Shown here one piece after another: positions 1 through 8,448 of a stretch of 60,420 nt of DNA (positions are counted from its first letter, which is position 1; the number at the start of each line of letters is the position of its first letter). The stretch is from Deltaproteobacteria bacterium (lineage in GTDB: Bacteria > Myxococcota_A > Polyangia > Polyangiales > Sandaracinaceae). The stretch lies in contig JAFLCL010000021.1 of the NCBI GenBank assembly GCA_017303575.1, positions 1-60,420 on the forward strand, written 5' to 3'. The notes under the pieces are model-generated. The model did not search any database. It saw nothing but the letters and a program-made list of their open reading frames with translations, and was not told the DNA's origin. A program made the position numbers and the translations under genes.

Positions 1-616
1 GCGCGAGCGTCGCGGGCGGCGTTCGATCGCTCGCGCGCGCGAGGGCATCACCGCGCTCGAGCAGGGTCTCGAGCATCGCGTCCGGCACCGGCTCGACGAA
101 CACACGGAGGAGGAAGCGATCGGCGAACGCGGCGAGCGCGTCGTCTTCGGGCAGCGCGTTCGACGCCGCGACACAGACCCGCAGCGGCACGCGATGGGCG
201 GTGCGCCCACGACGGAACGTTCGCTCGTGCAGGAGCGAGAGCAGCGTGTTGAGGATGGCCGTCGAACCGAGGAAGACCTCGTCGAGGAACGCGAGCTCGG
301 CCTCGGGCAACATCCCGCTCGTCTCCGTCTCGATCACGCCCTCACGCAGACGCTTGAGATCGATGGGCCCCACGAGCTCGCTCGGCTCCGTGAAGCGACC
401 GAGGAGGTACTCGAAGTAGCGCGCCTCGAACGCGCGCGCGGCACGACGCACGGCCTCGCTCTTCGCGGTGCCGGGCGGTCCGATCACGAGCAGGTGCTCG
501 CGCGCGACGGCCGCGAGGACCGTCAGCTCCACCAACACCTCGCGCTCCACGAGGCCGTCGGATGCGCTGCGGATCGCTTCACGGATCGCGTCGGCAGCCG
601 TCGAGGGAGTGGTCAT
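1..616 (-). CDS. MoxR/RavA-type AAA+ ATPase (C-terminus cut by window edge)
   Basis: Reading from ATG at 616 leftward, the frame is open to the window edge, giving the first 205 residues. A Walker A motif GPPGTAKS lies at residues 46-53 and a Walker B motif with LAFLDEVF (Asp112-Glu113). A segment ASNALPED followed by a DRF motif matches the sensor and arginine-finger region. MoxR-family ATPases act as chaperones that insert metal or remodel partner complexes, and are usually followed by a gene for a VWA-domain protein. That partner would lie beyond the left edge and cannot be seen. The start is the first ATG before a well-conserved N-terminus; no strong ribosome-binding site is visible. It is transcribed away from the methyltransferase gene across a 211-bp gap. 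Confidence 0.85.
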   Translation of the reverse strand, partial: MTTPSTAADAIREAIRSASDGLVEREVLVELTVLAAVAREHLLVIGPPGTAKSEAVRRAARAFEARYFEYLLGRFTEPSELVGPIDLKRLREGVIETETSGMLPEAELAFLDEVFLGSTAILNTLLSLLHERTFRRGRTAHRVPLRVCVAASNALPEDDALAAFADRFLLRVFVEPVPDAMLETLLERGDALARASDRTPPATLA

Positions 617-644
617 CGCCGACGAGCGTAGCCGCCACTTCGCC

Positions 645-781
645 CCGATCGATCGGCGACTGTCGATCGCAAAAGCCGATCGAGACCGACAAACCCTCTG
701 TTTTTCGATCAGCACTGATCACCTGGATCGGTGGGCGATCCATGCGTTCAGCGGTGGCATGGGCGGACTTCGATCCCGATC
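645..781. promoter_or_regulatory. GATC-rich palindromic region between the ATPase and methyltransferase genes
   Basis: Ten GATC tetramers start at 647, 651, 665, 678, 707, 717, 726, 737, 772 and 778. A perfect 12-bp palindrome CCGATCGATCGG lies at 645-656. An inverted repeat GATCAG-CA-CTGATC lies at 707-720. The segment also has T-rich patches (about 699-706 and 788-792) that are unusual in this GC-rich window. It precedes a Dam-type methyltransferase gene, so methylation-sensitive autoregulation is a reasonable inference. No clear -35/-10 pair was identified. Confidence 0.4.
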
Positions 782-827
782 TGTCGGTTTTTTGTGTGTG
801 TCGTACATGTGGGTCTAGCGTCCCCCT

Positions 828-1769
828 ATGCCCACTTCGACGCTCGCTCGGATCGCACTCACCAAGCGCCCCTCCCAGCCGCCGTCGGCGCTCTCCGCGA
901 GCGGGATGCGAAGGATCCCGGTCGAGGACGAGACCCGCGCGCCGAGCCCTTTCATCAAGTGGGTGGGCGGCAAGGGCAAGCTCCTCGCGCAGCTGCTTCC
1001 GCTCCTGCCGAGCGGCGTCGAGCGCATGCGCCACGTGGAGCCGTTCTCCGGCGGTGCCGCGATGTTCTTCGCGCGTCGCCCGGAGCGCGCCGTGCTGCGC
1101 GACTTCAACCCCTCGCTCGTCGACACCTACCTCGCGGTGCGTGACGACGTGGACGGCGTGATCGGTGAGCTCGAGCTGCTCCAGATGTCGCACGCCGCAG
1201 GGAGCTACTACGGCGTTCGCGAGCGCTACAACCTCGCGCGCGTCGGGGGCGCGTCGCGTCCCCGCAGCGAGCGCGCCGCGATGTTCATCTACCTGAACAA
1301 GACGTGCTTCAACGGCCTCCACCGCGTGAACCGACGCGGCGAGTTCAACGTGCCCGAGGGTCGCTACAAGAACCCGCGCATCCTCGACGAAGCGGGCCTG
1401 CGCGCAGCGAGCCGCGCGCTCCGAGGCGCCGACATCGCGCATGCGGGCTTCGAGGCGATGCTCGACTACGTGCGCCCCGGCGACTTCGTGTACCTCGATC
1501 CGCCGTACGAGCCGGTGAGCGAGACAGCGAGCTTCACCGCGTACGCCGCGGGCGATGGCTTCTCGCGCGCCGATCAGACGCGCCTCCGCGACGTGGTCTC
1601 CGAGCTCGACCGTCGTGGCGCCAAGATCATGCTCTCGAACAGCGACGTGCCGTTCATCCGCGAGCTCTACGCGAAGTTCCGCATCGACGTGGTCGCTGCA
1701 CCGCGCGCGATCAACTGCGACGCGCGTGGCCGTGGCCTCGTCAGCGAGGTCCTCGTCCGCAACTATTGA
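828..1769 (+). CDS. dam: Dam-family N6-adenine DNA methyltransferase
   Basis: The 313-residue product has the hallmarks of D12-class/Dam adenine methyltransferases. These are FIKWVGGKGKL at about 42-52, the AdoMet-binding motif VEPFSGG at 70-76, the FIYLNKTCFNGLHRVNRRG target-recognition segment, and catalytic DPPY at residues 224-227. It would transfer a methyl group to the N6 of adenine in DNA. GATC specificity is likely from the family but not proven. No restriction endonuclease gene is adjacent, so it looks like an orphan methyltransferase. The first 38 residues precede the conserved core; an alternative ATG at 906 would remove 26 of them, and neither start has a good ribosome-binding site. 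The upstream gap is crowded with GATC sites. Confidence 0.9.
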   Translation: MPTSTLARIALTKRPSQPPSALSASGMRRIPVEDETRAPSPFIKWVGGKGKLLAQLLPLLPSGVERMRHVEPFSGGAAMFFARRPERAVLRDFNPSLVDTYLAVRDDVDGVIGELELLQMSHAAGSYYGVRERYNLARVGGASRPRSERAAMFIYLNKTCFNGLHRVNRRGEFNVPEGRYKNPRILDEAGLRAASRALRGADIAHAGFEAMLDYVRPGDFVYLDPPYEPVSETASFTAYAAGDGFSRADQTRLRDVVSELDRRGAKIMLSNSDVPFIRELYAKFRIDVVAAPRAINCDARGRGLVSEVLVRNY

Positions 1770-1825
1770 TCCGGGACAGCGTGGCGACCCCGGCGACCGA
1801 GGTCTGCGCGAGCTACCATCGCGAC

Positions 1826-3874
1826 GTGCGTTCTCGCCTCGCCGCGCTGGGCCTCACACTGTGCTCGCTCCTCGTCGCTGGCTGCACCCGCGCCGCGACC
1901 CAGCTGGTGGTCGAGATCGACTCGGACCTGCCCGCGGTGCGCCTCGGCTGCGTGCGCGTCGAGGTGAGCCCGCGCGACGACGAGACCGACGTCTCCGCGC
2001 AGACGTTTCACGTCGCGCTCGATCGCACCCCGCACGTCGAGATCCCGTTCTCCTTCGGCGTGACGCCTCCGCGCGACGACGACCGCGCGCGCGTCGAGGT
2101 CAGCGCCAGCGCGTACAGGTCGGAGGTCTGCAGCACCGAGGCGTTCGACACGGCGAGGTCGTTCGTGACGCGCCGCGTGCGCACAGGCTTCCTCTCCGGC
2201 CGCGCCCTCCGCCTGCCGATGTTCTTGTCGACAGACTGCGTCGGCGTCGTGTGCGCGCCCACCGAGACGTGTGATCTCGGACGCTGCGTGCCCGTCCCCG
2301 AGATCGATCCGAACACGCTCCTGACGACGAGCTCGACGGATGACGCGGGTACTCGCACGCGCCTGCCCACGTTCATCCCCGATCGCCCCGAGCCCGGGAG
2401 CGAGGTGGTGCAGGGGCCCGCGATGAACCTCCACGACACGATCTATCCGGTGGGCGTGTCGGTCGGCACGAACGTGCTGATCGCGGGCGCGATCACGAGC
2501 GACGTCACCTTCGGCACGCGGACGATCGCCGCGGGCTCCGGCACCGTCTTCCTCGCCAAGCTCGCAGCCGACGCAGGCGCGACGCCCGACTGGGTCGTCA
2601 CGCTCCAGCCCGCGCTCGGCAGCTTCCCGGTCATTCGGCGCGTCGAGCCGCTGCCGATGGGGGGCTACGCATTCTGCGGCACGGCGAGCGCGCCCTTCGA
2701 CGTCGACGGGCGCGCGGACCCGATCGGTGGCGGCGCGGCGCACTTCGGCTTCGTTGGACTGATCGATGCGGAAGGGAACCTCTTGCCCGCCTCGATCCAC
2801 ACGCTCGACGCGATCGCGTCGATGACGGCGGGCACGATGTCGCCGCACGCGCGCTGCACCGATCTGGTCGTGTCGGGCGGGCAGCTCGTGGCCACCGTTC
2901 GCACCTGGAACGCCTCGGCGCCGCGTGTGGACAGCGCGATGCGCGCGACCGACGGCGTGTTCCTCGACACCGCGCAGAACCTCCTGCTCTATCGGATCAG
3001 CATCGCGGGAGGCGATCTGGTCGTGGCGGACCCGATCGTGGTCGGGCACGCGGAGACCACCCTGTCGATGGACATGCTCAGCTTCGAGGGAACGCCCTTC
3101 TACGCGCGGGCGATCGTCGACACGGACGACCAGCTCGTGGTCGCCGCGGTCGCCGACGATCTCGCGCACGACGGCACGACGCGCACCGATCCGAGCGCCA
3201 CCGAGCTGAGCGTGCGTCGCATCGGCGCCACGTCGTGGAGCCGCATGGGCCTCGTGAGGACCTCCCCCGCGGTCGAGGTGCACCTCGAGGCGCTCGACAC
3301 CTCGCCTTCGTTCGTCTGGCTCGCCGTCACGATCCAGCTCGGCATGATGAGCCGGTCCGACGTGACGATCCCTCCCCTCGCGCCGTTCACGATTACGGAG
3401 GACGGCACCTACCTCGTGCGCCTCGACGCCCGCACGGGCGACGGGCTCGGCGTCACGCTCGTCCCCGAGAACGTCGACGCGCTCTTCCCCGAGGACAACA
3501 CCGGCGCGGCGACGTCGGAGGACAACCAGCTCTACGGCGGATGGCTCACGACCACAGGACGTGACGAGGCGCTCTACGCCACGGCGAGCCTCGATGGCGA
3601 CCGCTTCGAGGACGAGACGCTGTCCGTGGGCGCCGCGACGTTCGCGCAGGCCGACCCGTTCCTCGCGATCGTCGGCGCGTCGAACCAGCCAATCGCGAGC
3701 TGGCAGTGGAGCCACGCGCCCGAGCACTCGGACTGGCGCCTCACGCACGTCGCGTGGATCCCCGCGGGCTTCGTCGTGGTCTCGGGCTACGTCGAGAGCA
3801 CGGGCACCGAGACCGAGCCCGATCGCAGCTGGCGGCGCGATCGATCCTTCTTCGAGATCCTGCGCTCGCGCTGA
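1826..3874 (+). CDS. Large secreted lipoprotein of unknown function
   Basis: I place the start at GTG 1826 because it directly precedes a lipoprotein signal peptide ending in lipobox LVAGC (Cys20). The frame is open further upstream, but that extension overlaps the methyltransferase gene. The 682-residue product has a short Cys cluster (CVGVVCAPTETCDLGRC) at about residues 140-156 that resembles small disulfide motifs in myxobacterial surface proteins. A long region of repeated beta-type segments containing W-V-T-L and G-F-V patterns follows and could be a beta-propeller. No catalytic motif was recognised. It lies 56 bp downstream of the methyltransferase gene and converges on the aminotransferase gene with a 16-bp gap. 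Its role is unknown. Confidence 0.75.
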   Translation: MRSRLAALGLTLCSLLVAGCTRAATQLVVEIDSDLPAVRLGCVRVEVSPRDDETDVSAQTFHVALDRTPHVEIPFSFGVTPPRDDDRARVEVSASAYRSEVCSTEAFDTARSFVTRRVRTGFLSGRALRLPMFLSTDCVGVVCAPTETCDLGRCVPVPEIDPNTLLTTSSTDDAGTRTRLPTFIPDRPEPGSEVVQGPAMNLHDTIYPVGVSVGTNVLIAGAITSDVTFGTRTIAAGSGTVFLAKLAADAGATPDWVVTLQPALGSFPVIRRVEPLPMGGYAFCGTASAPFDVDGRADPIGGGAAHFGFVGLIDAEGNLLPASIHTLDAIASMTAGTMSPHARCTDLVVSGGQLVATVRTWNASAPRVDSAMRATDGVFLDTAQNLLLYRISIAGGDLVVADPIVVGHAETTLSMDMLSFEGTPFYARAIVDTDDQLVVAAVADDLAHDGTTRTDPSATELSVRRIGATSWSRMGLVRTSPAVEVHLEALDTSPSFVWLAVTIQLGMMSRSDVTIPPLAPFTITEDGTYLVRLDARTGDGLGVTLVPENVDALFPEDNTGAATSEDNQLYGGWLTTTGRDEALYATASLDGDRFEDETLSVGAATFAQADPFLAIVGASNQPIASWQWSHAPEHSDWRLTHVAWIPAGFVVVSGYVESTGTETEPDRSWRRDRSFFEILRSR

Positions 3875-3890
3875 TCGAGCGAGCGATGCG

Positions 3891-5246
3891 TCAGCCGTGC
3901 GACTCGGCCGCGCGCACCATCGTCTCGAGGCGACCCAGCGCCTGCGCGAGCACCGTCTTGCTCGGGCCGAACGAGAAGCGCGTGTGCTGCTGAAAGCGTG
4001 AGCCACGGCCGCCGCGACGCTTGCCCGGATCGACGTCGAAGAACGCGCCCGGCACCGTGATGATCTTCTGCTCCAGCGCCGCGCGGAAGAACGACTCGCC
4101 ATCACGCAGCGACGGCGGGAGGCCGGAGAGATCGCCCCAACAATAGAAGGTGCCCTCCGGCTCGAGGTCGAAGCGCACGCCGAGGCGACGAAGTCCCGTC
4201 AGCATGAGCTGACGCTTCTCGGCGAAGACCTGGTGAATCGCCGCGGTCTCACGCTTCGTCGCGTCCTCGTCGAGCAGCGCGATCGCGGCGCGCTGCATCG
4301 GCCGAGACGGCCCGCCATCGAGGAAGCTCCCCGCGCTCGCGATGCCTTGGATCACGCTCTTGGGCGCGACGGTCCAGCAGATGCGGAAGCCCGGGTAGCG
4401 CCAGTTCTTGGTGAGCCCATCGAAGATCACGACGGGATCGCGATCCACGTCCTCGACGTACGCGGCCGCGCTCGACATCCCCACGGGCATCGCGGTGCTC
4501 GCTTCGTTCTTCCAGATGTAGTGCGAGTAGAACTCGTCGAAGAGCAGCGCGCAGTCGAGCTCGCGACCGAGCGACACCCAGGCGCGCAGCTCCTCGCCGC
4601 CGATGACCTTGCCGGTGGGATTGCACGGGTTCGAGAGCAGGAGCGCGGAGAGGCCGCGGCCCATCACCTCGCGACGCAGCTGACGCACGCTGAAGTCGTA
4701 GCCGCCCTCGGGATCGAGGAGGATGGGGATCGGCGTGAAGCGACGGAAGACGTCGAGCAGCTCCTCGTACGCCGTGTAGTCAGGCAGGAAGTGACCGACG
4801 TGCACAGCGCCGATCGCCGCGCACGCCCGCATGATCGAGACGCGGCCGCCGCCGCCGATCGCGACGTTCTCGGCCGTGTACTGCGAGCGCAAGCCGCGAC
4901 GAAAGAGCTTGTTGTAGAGGCTCGCGACGGTCTCGCGGAGCTCCCAGAGGCCCGCGACCGGCGAGTACTCGTGATCGGCGGGATCGACGGTGATCGACTC
5001 GATGCGCGCCGGCGCGCCAGGCAGAGGGCCCGTCTCGGGCTGGCCTTGTCCGAGGTTGCACCACTCGGGATCATCGGGTCGGTACCCATGCCGCGTGGCC
5101 TCGGCGGTGACGTAGATGACGCCCGTACGCGGCACGGGACGAAACGCCGCGAGCGCAGGCGGCGGAAGAGACGGCGACGGTGCCTCGAGATCGGAGCTCG
5201 ACGGGCTCGACGAACGCGCAGGGGGTCCTGACATGGCGCGAGGCAT
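3891..5246 (-). CDS. Class I/II PLP-dependent aminotransferase
   Basis: The 451-residue product has the fold-type I aminotransferase layout: an N-terminal Gly-rich LGQGQPETG segment, LSNPCNPTGKV, the Asp of LLFDEFYSHY that contacts the PLP nitrogen, the Schiff-base lysine in FDGLTKNWRYPGFR, and a C-terminal FSFG arginine region (TRFSFG). It should transfer an amino group between an amino acid and a 2-oxo acid; the substrate cannot be read from the sequence. The N-terminal 40 residues are Ser/Pro-rich and poorly conserved, so the start could be ATG 5246 or ATG 5234. It is divergent from the folB-cupin fusion with only 42 bp between them, so they probably share a promoter region. Confidence 0.88.
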   Translation of the reverse strand: MPRAMSGPPARSSSPSSSDLEAPSPSLPPPALAAFRPVPRTGVIYVTAEATRHGYRPDDPEWCNLGQGQPETGPLPGAPARIESITVDPADHEYSPVAGLWELRETVASLYNKLFRRGLRSQYTAENVAIGGGGRVSIMRACAAIGAVHVGHFLPDYTAYEELLDVFRRFTPIPILLDPEGGYDFSVRQLRREVMGRGLSALLLSNPCNPTGKVIGGEELRAWVSLGRELDCALLFDEFYSHYIWKNEASTAMPVGMSSAAAYVEDVDRDPVVIFDGLTKNWRYPGFRICWTVAPKSVIQGIASAGSFLDGGPSRPMQRAAIALLDEDATKRETAAIHQVFAEKRQLMLTGLRRLGVRFDLEPEGTFYCWGDLSGLPPSLRDGESFFRAALEQKIITVPGAFFDVDPGKRRGGRGSRFQQHTRFSFGPSKTVLAQALGRLETMVRAAESHG

Positions 5247-5288
5247 ATCGGACTTGAAGCGCTGCGTCGATCCATCACGATCGCGCGC

Positions 5289-6143
5289 ATGAACGGCGAC
5301 GACGACACGATCGACGAGCCTGGTCCGCGCACGACGAAGAGCGAGATCGGAGCCGACGACACCAAGGGCGACGACGCTCCGCGCGGTCGACGACGCCCGG
5401 ACGTGATCGAGATCCGTGACCTGCGCGTCGAGTGCATCGTGGGCGTCTACCCGCACGAGCGCGACACGCCGCAGCCGCTCCAGATCGACGTGCGCCTCGA
5501 GCTCGAGCCCGTGCTCGAGGTGCATCGCCTCCGGCAGACCGTCGACTACGCGGCGATCGCGTCGCAGATCGCGTTCGTGCTCCAGAGCTGCCGCTTCTTC
5601 TTGCTCGAGACGGCCGCGACCACGCTCGCGCGCTTGCTCCTCGCGCCGCCCGCGCTCGGCGAGGATCGCGCGCCCATCCAGGCCGCTAGGGTGCGCCTGG
5701 TGAAGCCGCTCGCGCTCGGCGGCGTCGGTGTGCCTTCGCTCGAGATCCACCGCGAAGCCGCAGACGTGACGCTCGCGCGCGAAGACAAGCCGTTCGGCAC
5801 CGTCGACATCGTGCACGAGACGCGCGAGGTGGGCGTGTACCGCCTCAACATCGCGCCGGGACGCGGCATCCCGCTGCACGTGCACCGCGTGATGCAAGAG
5901 AGCGAGATGGTGCTCGGCGACAACCTCCTCCTGAACGGCGAGCCCGTCGCCGCGGGCAGCGTGCACCGTTGGCCGCACGACCTCGCGCACCGCTACGACA
6001 ACCCGAGCGATCGCTGGGCCTCGATCCTCTGCGTGGACTCGCCCCGCTTCATCCCCGACGACGAGGTCGAGGTGAGCGGCGAGCCGGGCCGGGCCGATGC
6101 CGAGCCGCCGTTCATCCGTCGTCACGTGGTGGTGGGCGCGTGA
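5289..6143 (+). CDS. folB: Dihydroneopterin aldolase (FolB/FolX family) fused to a cupin domain
   Basis: Residues 38-145 form a FolB-type domain: IRDLRVECIVGVYPHER (Glu57, counterpart of the substrate-binding Glu), TVDYAAIA (Tyr87) and RVRLVKPLAL (Lys139, counterpart of the catalytic Lys). FolB converts 7,8-dihydroneopterin to 6-hydroxymethyl-dihydropterin plus glycolaldehyde; the related FolX epimerises the triphosphate. Residues 180-260 form a cupin: motif 1 has HVH at 197-199 with Glu204/Glu206 and Gly210, and motif 2 has His234 and Asn238. A typical FolB is about 120 residues, so this fusion is more than twice that length. Its stop overlaps the GTG start of the reductase gene by 4 bp. Whether the cupin binds metal or a pterin is unknown. 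Confidence 0.82.
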   Translation: MNGDDDTIDEPGPRTTKSEIGADDTKGDDAPRGRRRPDVIEIRDLRVECIVGVYPHERDTPQPLQIDVRLELEPVLEVHRLRQTVDYAAIASQIAFVLQSCRFFLLETAATTLARLLLAPPALGEDRAPIQAARVRLVKPLALGGVGVPSLEIHREAADVTLAREDKPFGTVDIVHETREVGVYRLNIAPGRGIPLHVHRVMQESEMVLGDNLLLNGEPVAAGSVHRWPHDLAHRYDNPSDRWASILCVDSPRFIPDDEVEVSGEPGRADAEPPFIRRHVVVGA

Positions 6144-6925
6144 GCACCGCCGCCCGGCTGACGCGTGTGCTCGTGAGCGGCGCGAGCCGCGGGATCGGTC
6201 GTGCGATCGCGCTCCGGCTGTCGAGAGACGCGCACGTCATCGCGATCGTGCGAAAGCCCGAGGACGCGCGCTCGCTGTCGGACGCGAGCGGGGGTCACAT
6301 TGGATCGCTCGCGCTCGATCTGTCGGATCGCGCGGCGCGCGCCCGCGTCGTCGAGCACGCGGAGCGATCGTTCGGGCCCATCGACGGGCTCGTGCACGCC
6401 GCAGGCCTCGGGGAGCATCGACGCCTCGCGGACGTCGATCACACCCAGCTCGATCGACACCTCGAGCTCAACGTGATCGCAGGCTTCGATCTCGCGCAGT
6501 CGCTCGCCGGCTCGCTGCGCCAGCGCCGCGCTCCAGGCAGCCTTCTGTTTCTGTCGAGCACGCTCGCCGATCGCCCTGCCCCGACCACCAGCGTCTACGC
6601 GATCACCAAGGGCGCCGTCTCCTCGATGACGCGCGCGCTCGCGATCGAGCTCGCGCCCGAGCGCATCCGGGTGAACGCGATCGCGCCCGGGGTGATCGAC
6701 ACGGCCATGGTGCGCGCACCACGGCTGGCCGAAGGCGAGCCGATGCCCGAGGGCGAGGCGCTGCGCGCGAGAGAGGACGCTCAGATCGCGGAGCTCGCGA
6801 AGCTCCACCCGATCGGACGTGTGGGCACGGTCGACGAGATCGCGGACGCCGCCGCGTTCCTGCTCCACGCCGAGCTCGCGACCGGCACGATCCTCACGAT
6901 CGACGGCGGCCTCTCGCTCGCCTGA
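6140..6925 (+). CDS. Short-chain dehydrogenase/reductase (FabG- or FolM-like)
   Basis: The start is GTG 6140, inside a GTGA overlap with the upstream stop, which suggests translational coupling. The 261-residue product is a classical SDR: cofactor motif SGASRGIG at 13-20, LDLSD, the N-terminal part of the active site in LLFLSST, catalytic Tyr153 and Lys157 in YAITK, then RVNAIAPGVIDT and a C-terminal LTIDGG. Its closest general look is a 3-oxoacyl-ACP reductase. Being coupled to a FolB-type gene makes a pterin reductase role, like FolM, possible. The dinucleotide motif is the ordinary SDR type, not the FolM variant, so the substrate remains open. Confidence 0.85.
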   Translation: MSTAARLTRVLVSGASRGIGRAIALRLSRDAHVIAIVRKPEDARSLSDASGGHIGSLALDLSDRAARARVVEHAERSFGPIDGLVHAAGLGEHRRLADVDHTQLDRHLELNVIAGFDLAQSLAGSLRQRRAPGSLLFLSSTLADRPAPTTSVYAITKGAVSSMTRALAIELAPERIRVNAIAPGVIDTAMVRAPRLAEGEPMPEGEALRAREDAQIAELAKLHPIGRVGTVDEIADAAAFLLHAELATGTILTIDGGLSLA

Positions 6926-6975
6926 TCGCCCCCTGCTCTCGCGCGAGGGGCACGTGGTGTCGCCCTCTCGGAGGC

Positions 6976-7245
6976 TCACGCCATCGCGAGGTTCGTCGTC
7001 GCTTCCGGGGCGAGCTCGAAGAACGTGTCGATCGCGAACGCCGTGTTGAAGACGAGCACGCTCGCGAACATCGGCCAGTAGAGCGCGGGCGCCACGCTCT
7101 CGAGCGAGAGCTCCACGTACGTGAGGCCGATCATCGCGCCCAGCCATGCGGCACCGAGCGCACGTCGGCGCGGGCTCGGGCCGACGAGCAGGTAGCCGAG
7201 GCCGGGGAAGAAGAAGTTTGCGATCGTACCGAGCCAGCGCTTCAT
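6976..7245 (-). CDS. Small inner-membrane protein of unknown function
   Basis: An 89-residue product starts at ATG 7245, preceded by a strong GGAGGA ribosome-binding site. It has an N-terminal amphipathic segment with FFFPGLGYLLVG, then two likely membrane helices at about 30-48 and 56-75, and a short polar C-terminus. The FPGLGYL motif occurs in small membrane proteins of several families but is not diagnostic. It is divergent from the AraC regulator gene, and a 9-bp inverted repeat lies between them, so it may be a regulatory target. Confidence 0.7.
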   Translation of the reverse strand: MKRWLGTIANFFFPGLGYLLVGPSPRRRALGAAWLGAMIGLTYVELSLESVAPALYWPMFASVLVFNTAFAIDTFFELAPEATTNLAMA

Positions 7246-7302
7246 GGGGTCCTCCGTGAGCAGAGCGCCAACACTCCGCTCGTCCATGTCTACGCTCCGC
7301 GT

Positions 7303-7330
7303 GCGGACGATGAGGTGCTGTATCGTCCGC
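7303..7330. promoter_or_regulatory. Inverted repeat, candidate operator for the AraC regulator
   Basis: The arms are GCGGACGAT at 7303-7311 and ATCGTCCGC at 7322-7330, perfectly complementary over 9 bp with a 10-bp spacer. The site lies between the divergent small membrane protein (start 7245) and the AraC gene (start 7392). Further CGTCCG-like half-sites occur at about 7343-7352. Position and symmetry fit an operator; function is inferred. Confidence 0.45.
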
Positions 7331-7391
7331 AGACCTTGCTCGTTCGTCCGTCCGAGAGGACGCCTCGAGGCGAGGGCATCACAACACGACC

Positions 7392-8435
7392 ATGCGCGAG
7401 CCGACGCCTTCCTCCGACCCGGCGATCCCGCGTGCCCACCGCGACACGGCCGCACCTCCAGCCTCCGATGCGCTCGCGGAGGTGCTGAGGCACGTTCGGC
7501 TCGAGAGCAGCGTCTTCGCGCGGGCAGCGCTGTCGGCGCCGTGGGCCGTGTCCACCAACGGTCTCGACGGCGGCATCTTCCACGCCGTGGTGCGCGGGCG
7601 GTGCGTCGCGATCCCGAGCCCGCACGAGGACACGAAGAAGGGTCGCGCTCCGCGACCGATCGAGCTCGCGACGGGCGACGTGGTGCTCCTGCCGTACGGC
7701 GACCCGCACGTGATGGCCGATCGTCCAGGCCGACGCGCGGTACCGATCCGAGGGCGCGTGCGCACGCCCGACGACGGTGGCGTGGGCCTGCTGTCGATCG
7801 ACGGCGGTGGTGAAGAGACCTCGCTCGTGTGTGGACGCTTCGACGTGGAGCGCGCATCGAGCGCGGGAGGCGACCGCAGCGTCGCCGGGCCGCACCCACT
7901 GCTCGGCCTCTTGCCGCGTGTCGTGCACATGCGCGCCGACGATCCTGCGCTCACGGCGTGGCTGCCGCCGCTCGTGACCGCGCTCGCGTACGAGCTCGAT
8001 CACCCGCAGCCGGGCTCGGGCACCATCATCACGCGCCTGGCAGACGTGCTCGTCGTGCACGCGATCCGCGCGTGCGTGCGAGACGGCACGACCGATGGCG
8101 GCTGGCTGGGCGCGCTGCGCGATCCGCGTATCGCCCGCGCGCTCGACCTCCTCCATGCGCGCCCGCGGGAGCCGTGGACGGCCGCGGCGCTCGCAGAGGC
8201 GGTGGGCATGGGCCGCTCTGCGTTCTTCGATCGATGGACCGTGCTCGTGGGCGAGCCGCCGGCTCAGTACCTCGCGCGGTGGCGCATGCACCTGGCGCAG
8301 CGCTCGCTGCGCGAAGGCGAAGGCTCCGTCGCCGAGATCGGGCGACGCTTCGGCTACGACTCCGAGGCTGCGTTCAGCCGCGCGTTCAAGCGCTTGGTGG
8401 GCGTGTCGCCGGGCACGCTGCGGCGGAGCAGCTGA
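7392..8435 (+). CDS. AraC-family transcriptional regulator with cupin-type sensor domain
   Basis: The 347-residue protein begins with a cupin-like effector domain (about 30-200) of the type found in AraC regulators: FARAALSAPWAVS, GGIFHAVVRGRC and a GDVVLLPYGDPHVM segment. The C-terminal 100 residues hold two helix-turn-helix motifs, WTAAALAEAVGMGRSAFFDRW and VAEIGRRFGYDSEAAFSRAFK, followed by GVSPGTLRR. Such proteins sense a small molecule and activate or repress nearby genes. The divergent neighbour and the inverted repeat at 7303-7330 are the obvious candidate targets. The effector is unknown. The gene converges on the acyl-CoA synthetase gene with a 13-bp gap. Confidence 0.88.
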   Translation: MREPTPSSDPAIPRAHRDTAAPPASDALAEVLRHVRLESSVFARAALSAPWAVSTNGLDGGIFHAVVRGRCVAIPSPHEDTKKGRAPRPIELATGDVVLLPYGDPHVMADRPGRRAVPIRGRVRTPDDGGVGLLSIDGGGEETSLVCGRFDVERASSAGGDRSVAGPHPLLGLLPRVVHMRADDPALTAWLPPLVTALAYELDHPQPGSGTIITRLADVLVVHAIRACVRDGTTDGGWLGALRDPRIARALDLLHARPREPWTAAALAEAVGMGRSAFFDRWTVLVGEPPAQYLARWRMHLAQRSLREGEGSVAEIGRRFGYDSEAAFSRAFKRLVGVSPGTLRRSS

Positions 8436-8448
8436 GCCGCGACCTACC

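Noticed and set aside
1304..1825. Upstream extension of the 1826-3874 lipoprotein gene
   Set aside because: It would overlap the methyltransferase gene and place the signal peptide inside the protein.
1763..4105. A 780-codon open frame on the minus strand opposite the lipoprotein gene
   Set aside because: Arg-rich composition without domains; the plus-strand gene has a lipobox and coherent beta structure.
7178..7200. Possible signal from overlapping frames around the small membrane protein
   Set aside because: A single minus-strand frame with a GGAGGA site explains the region; others lack start signals.
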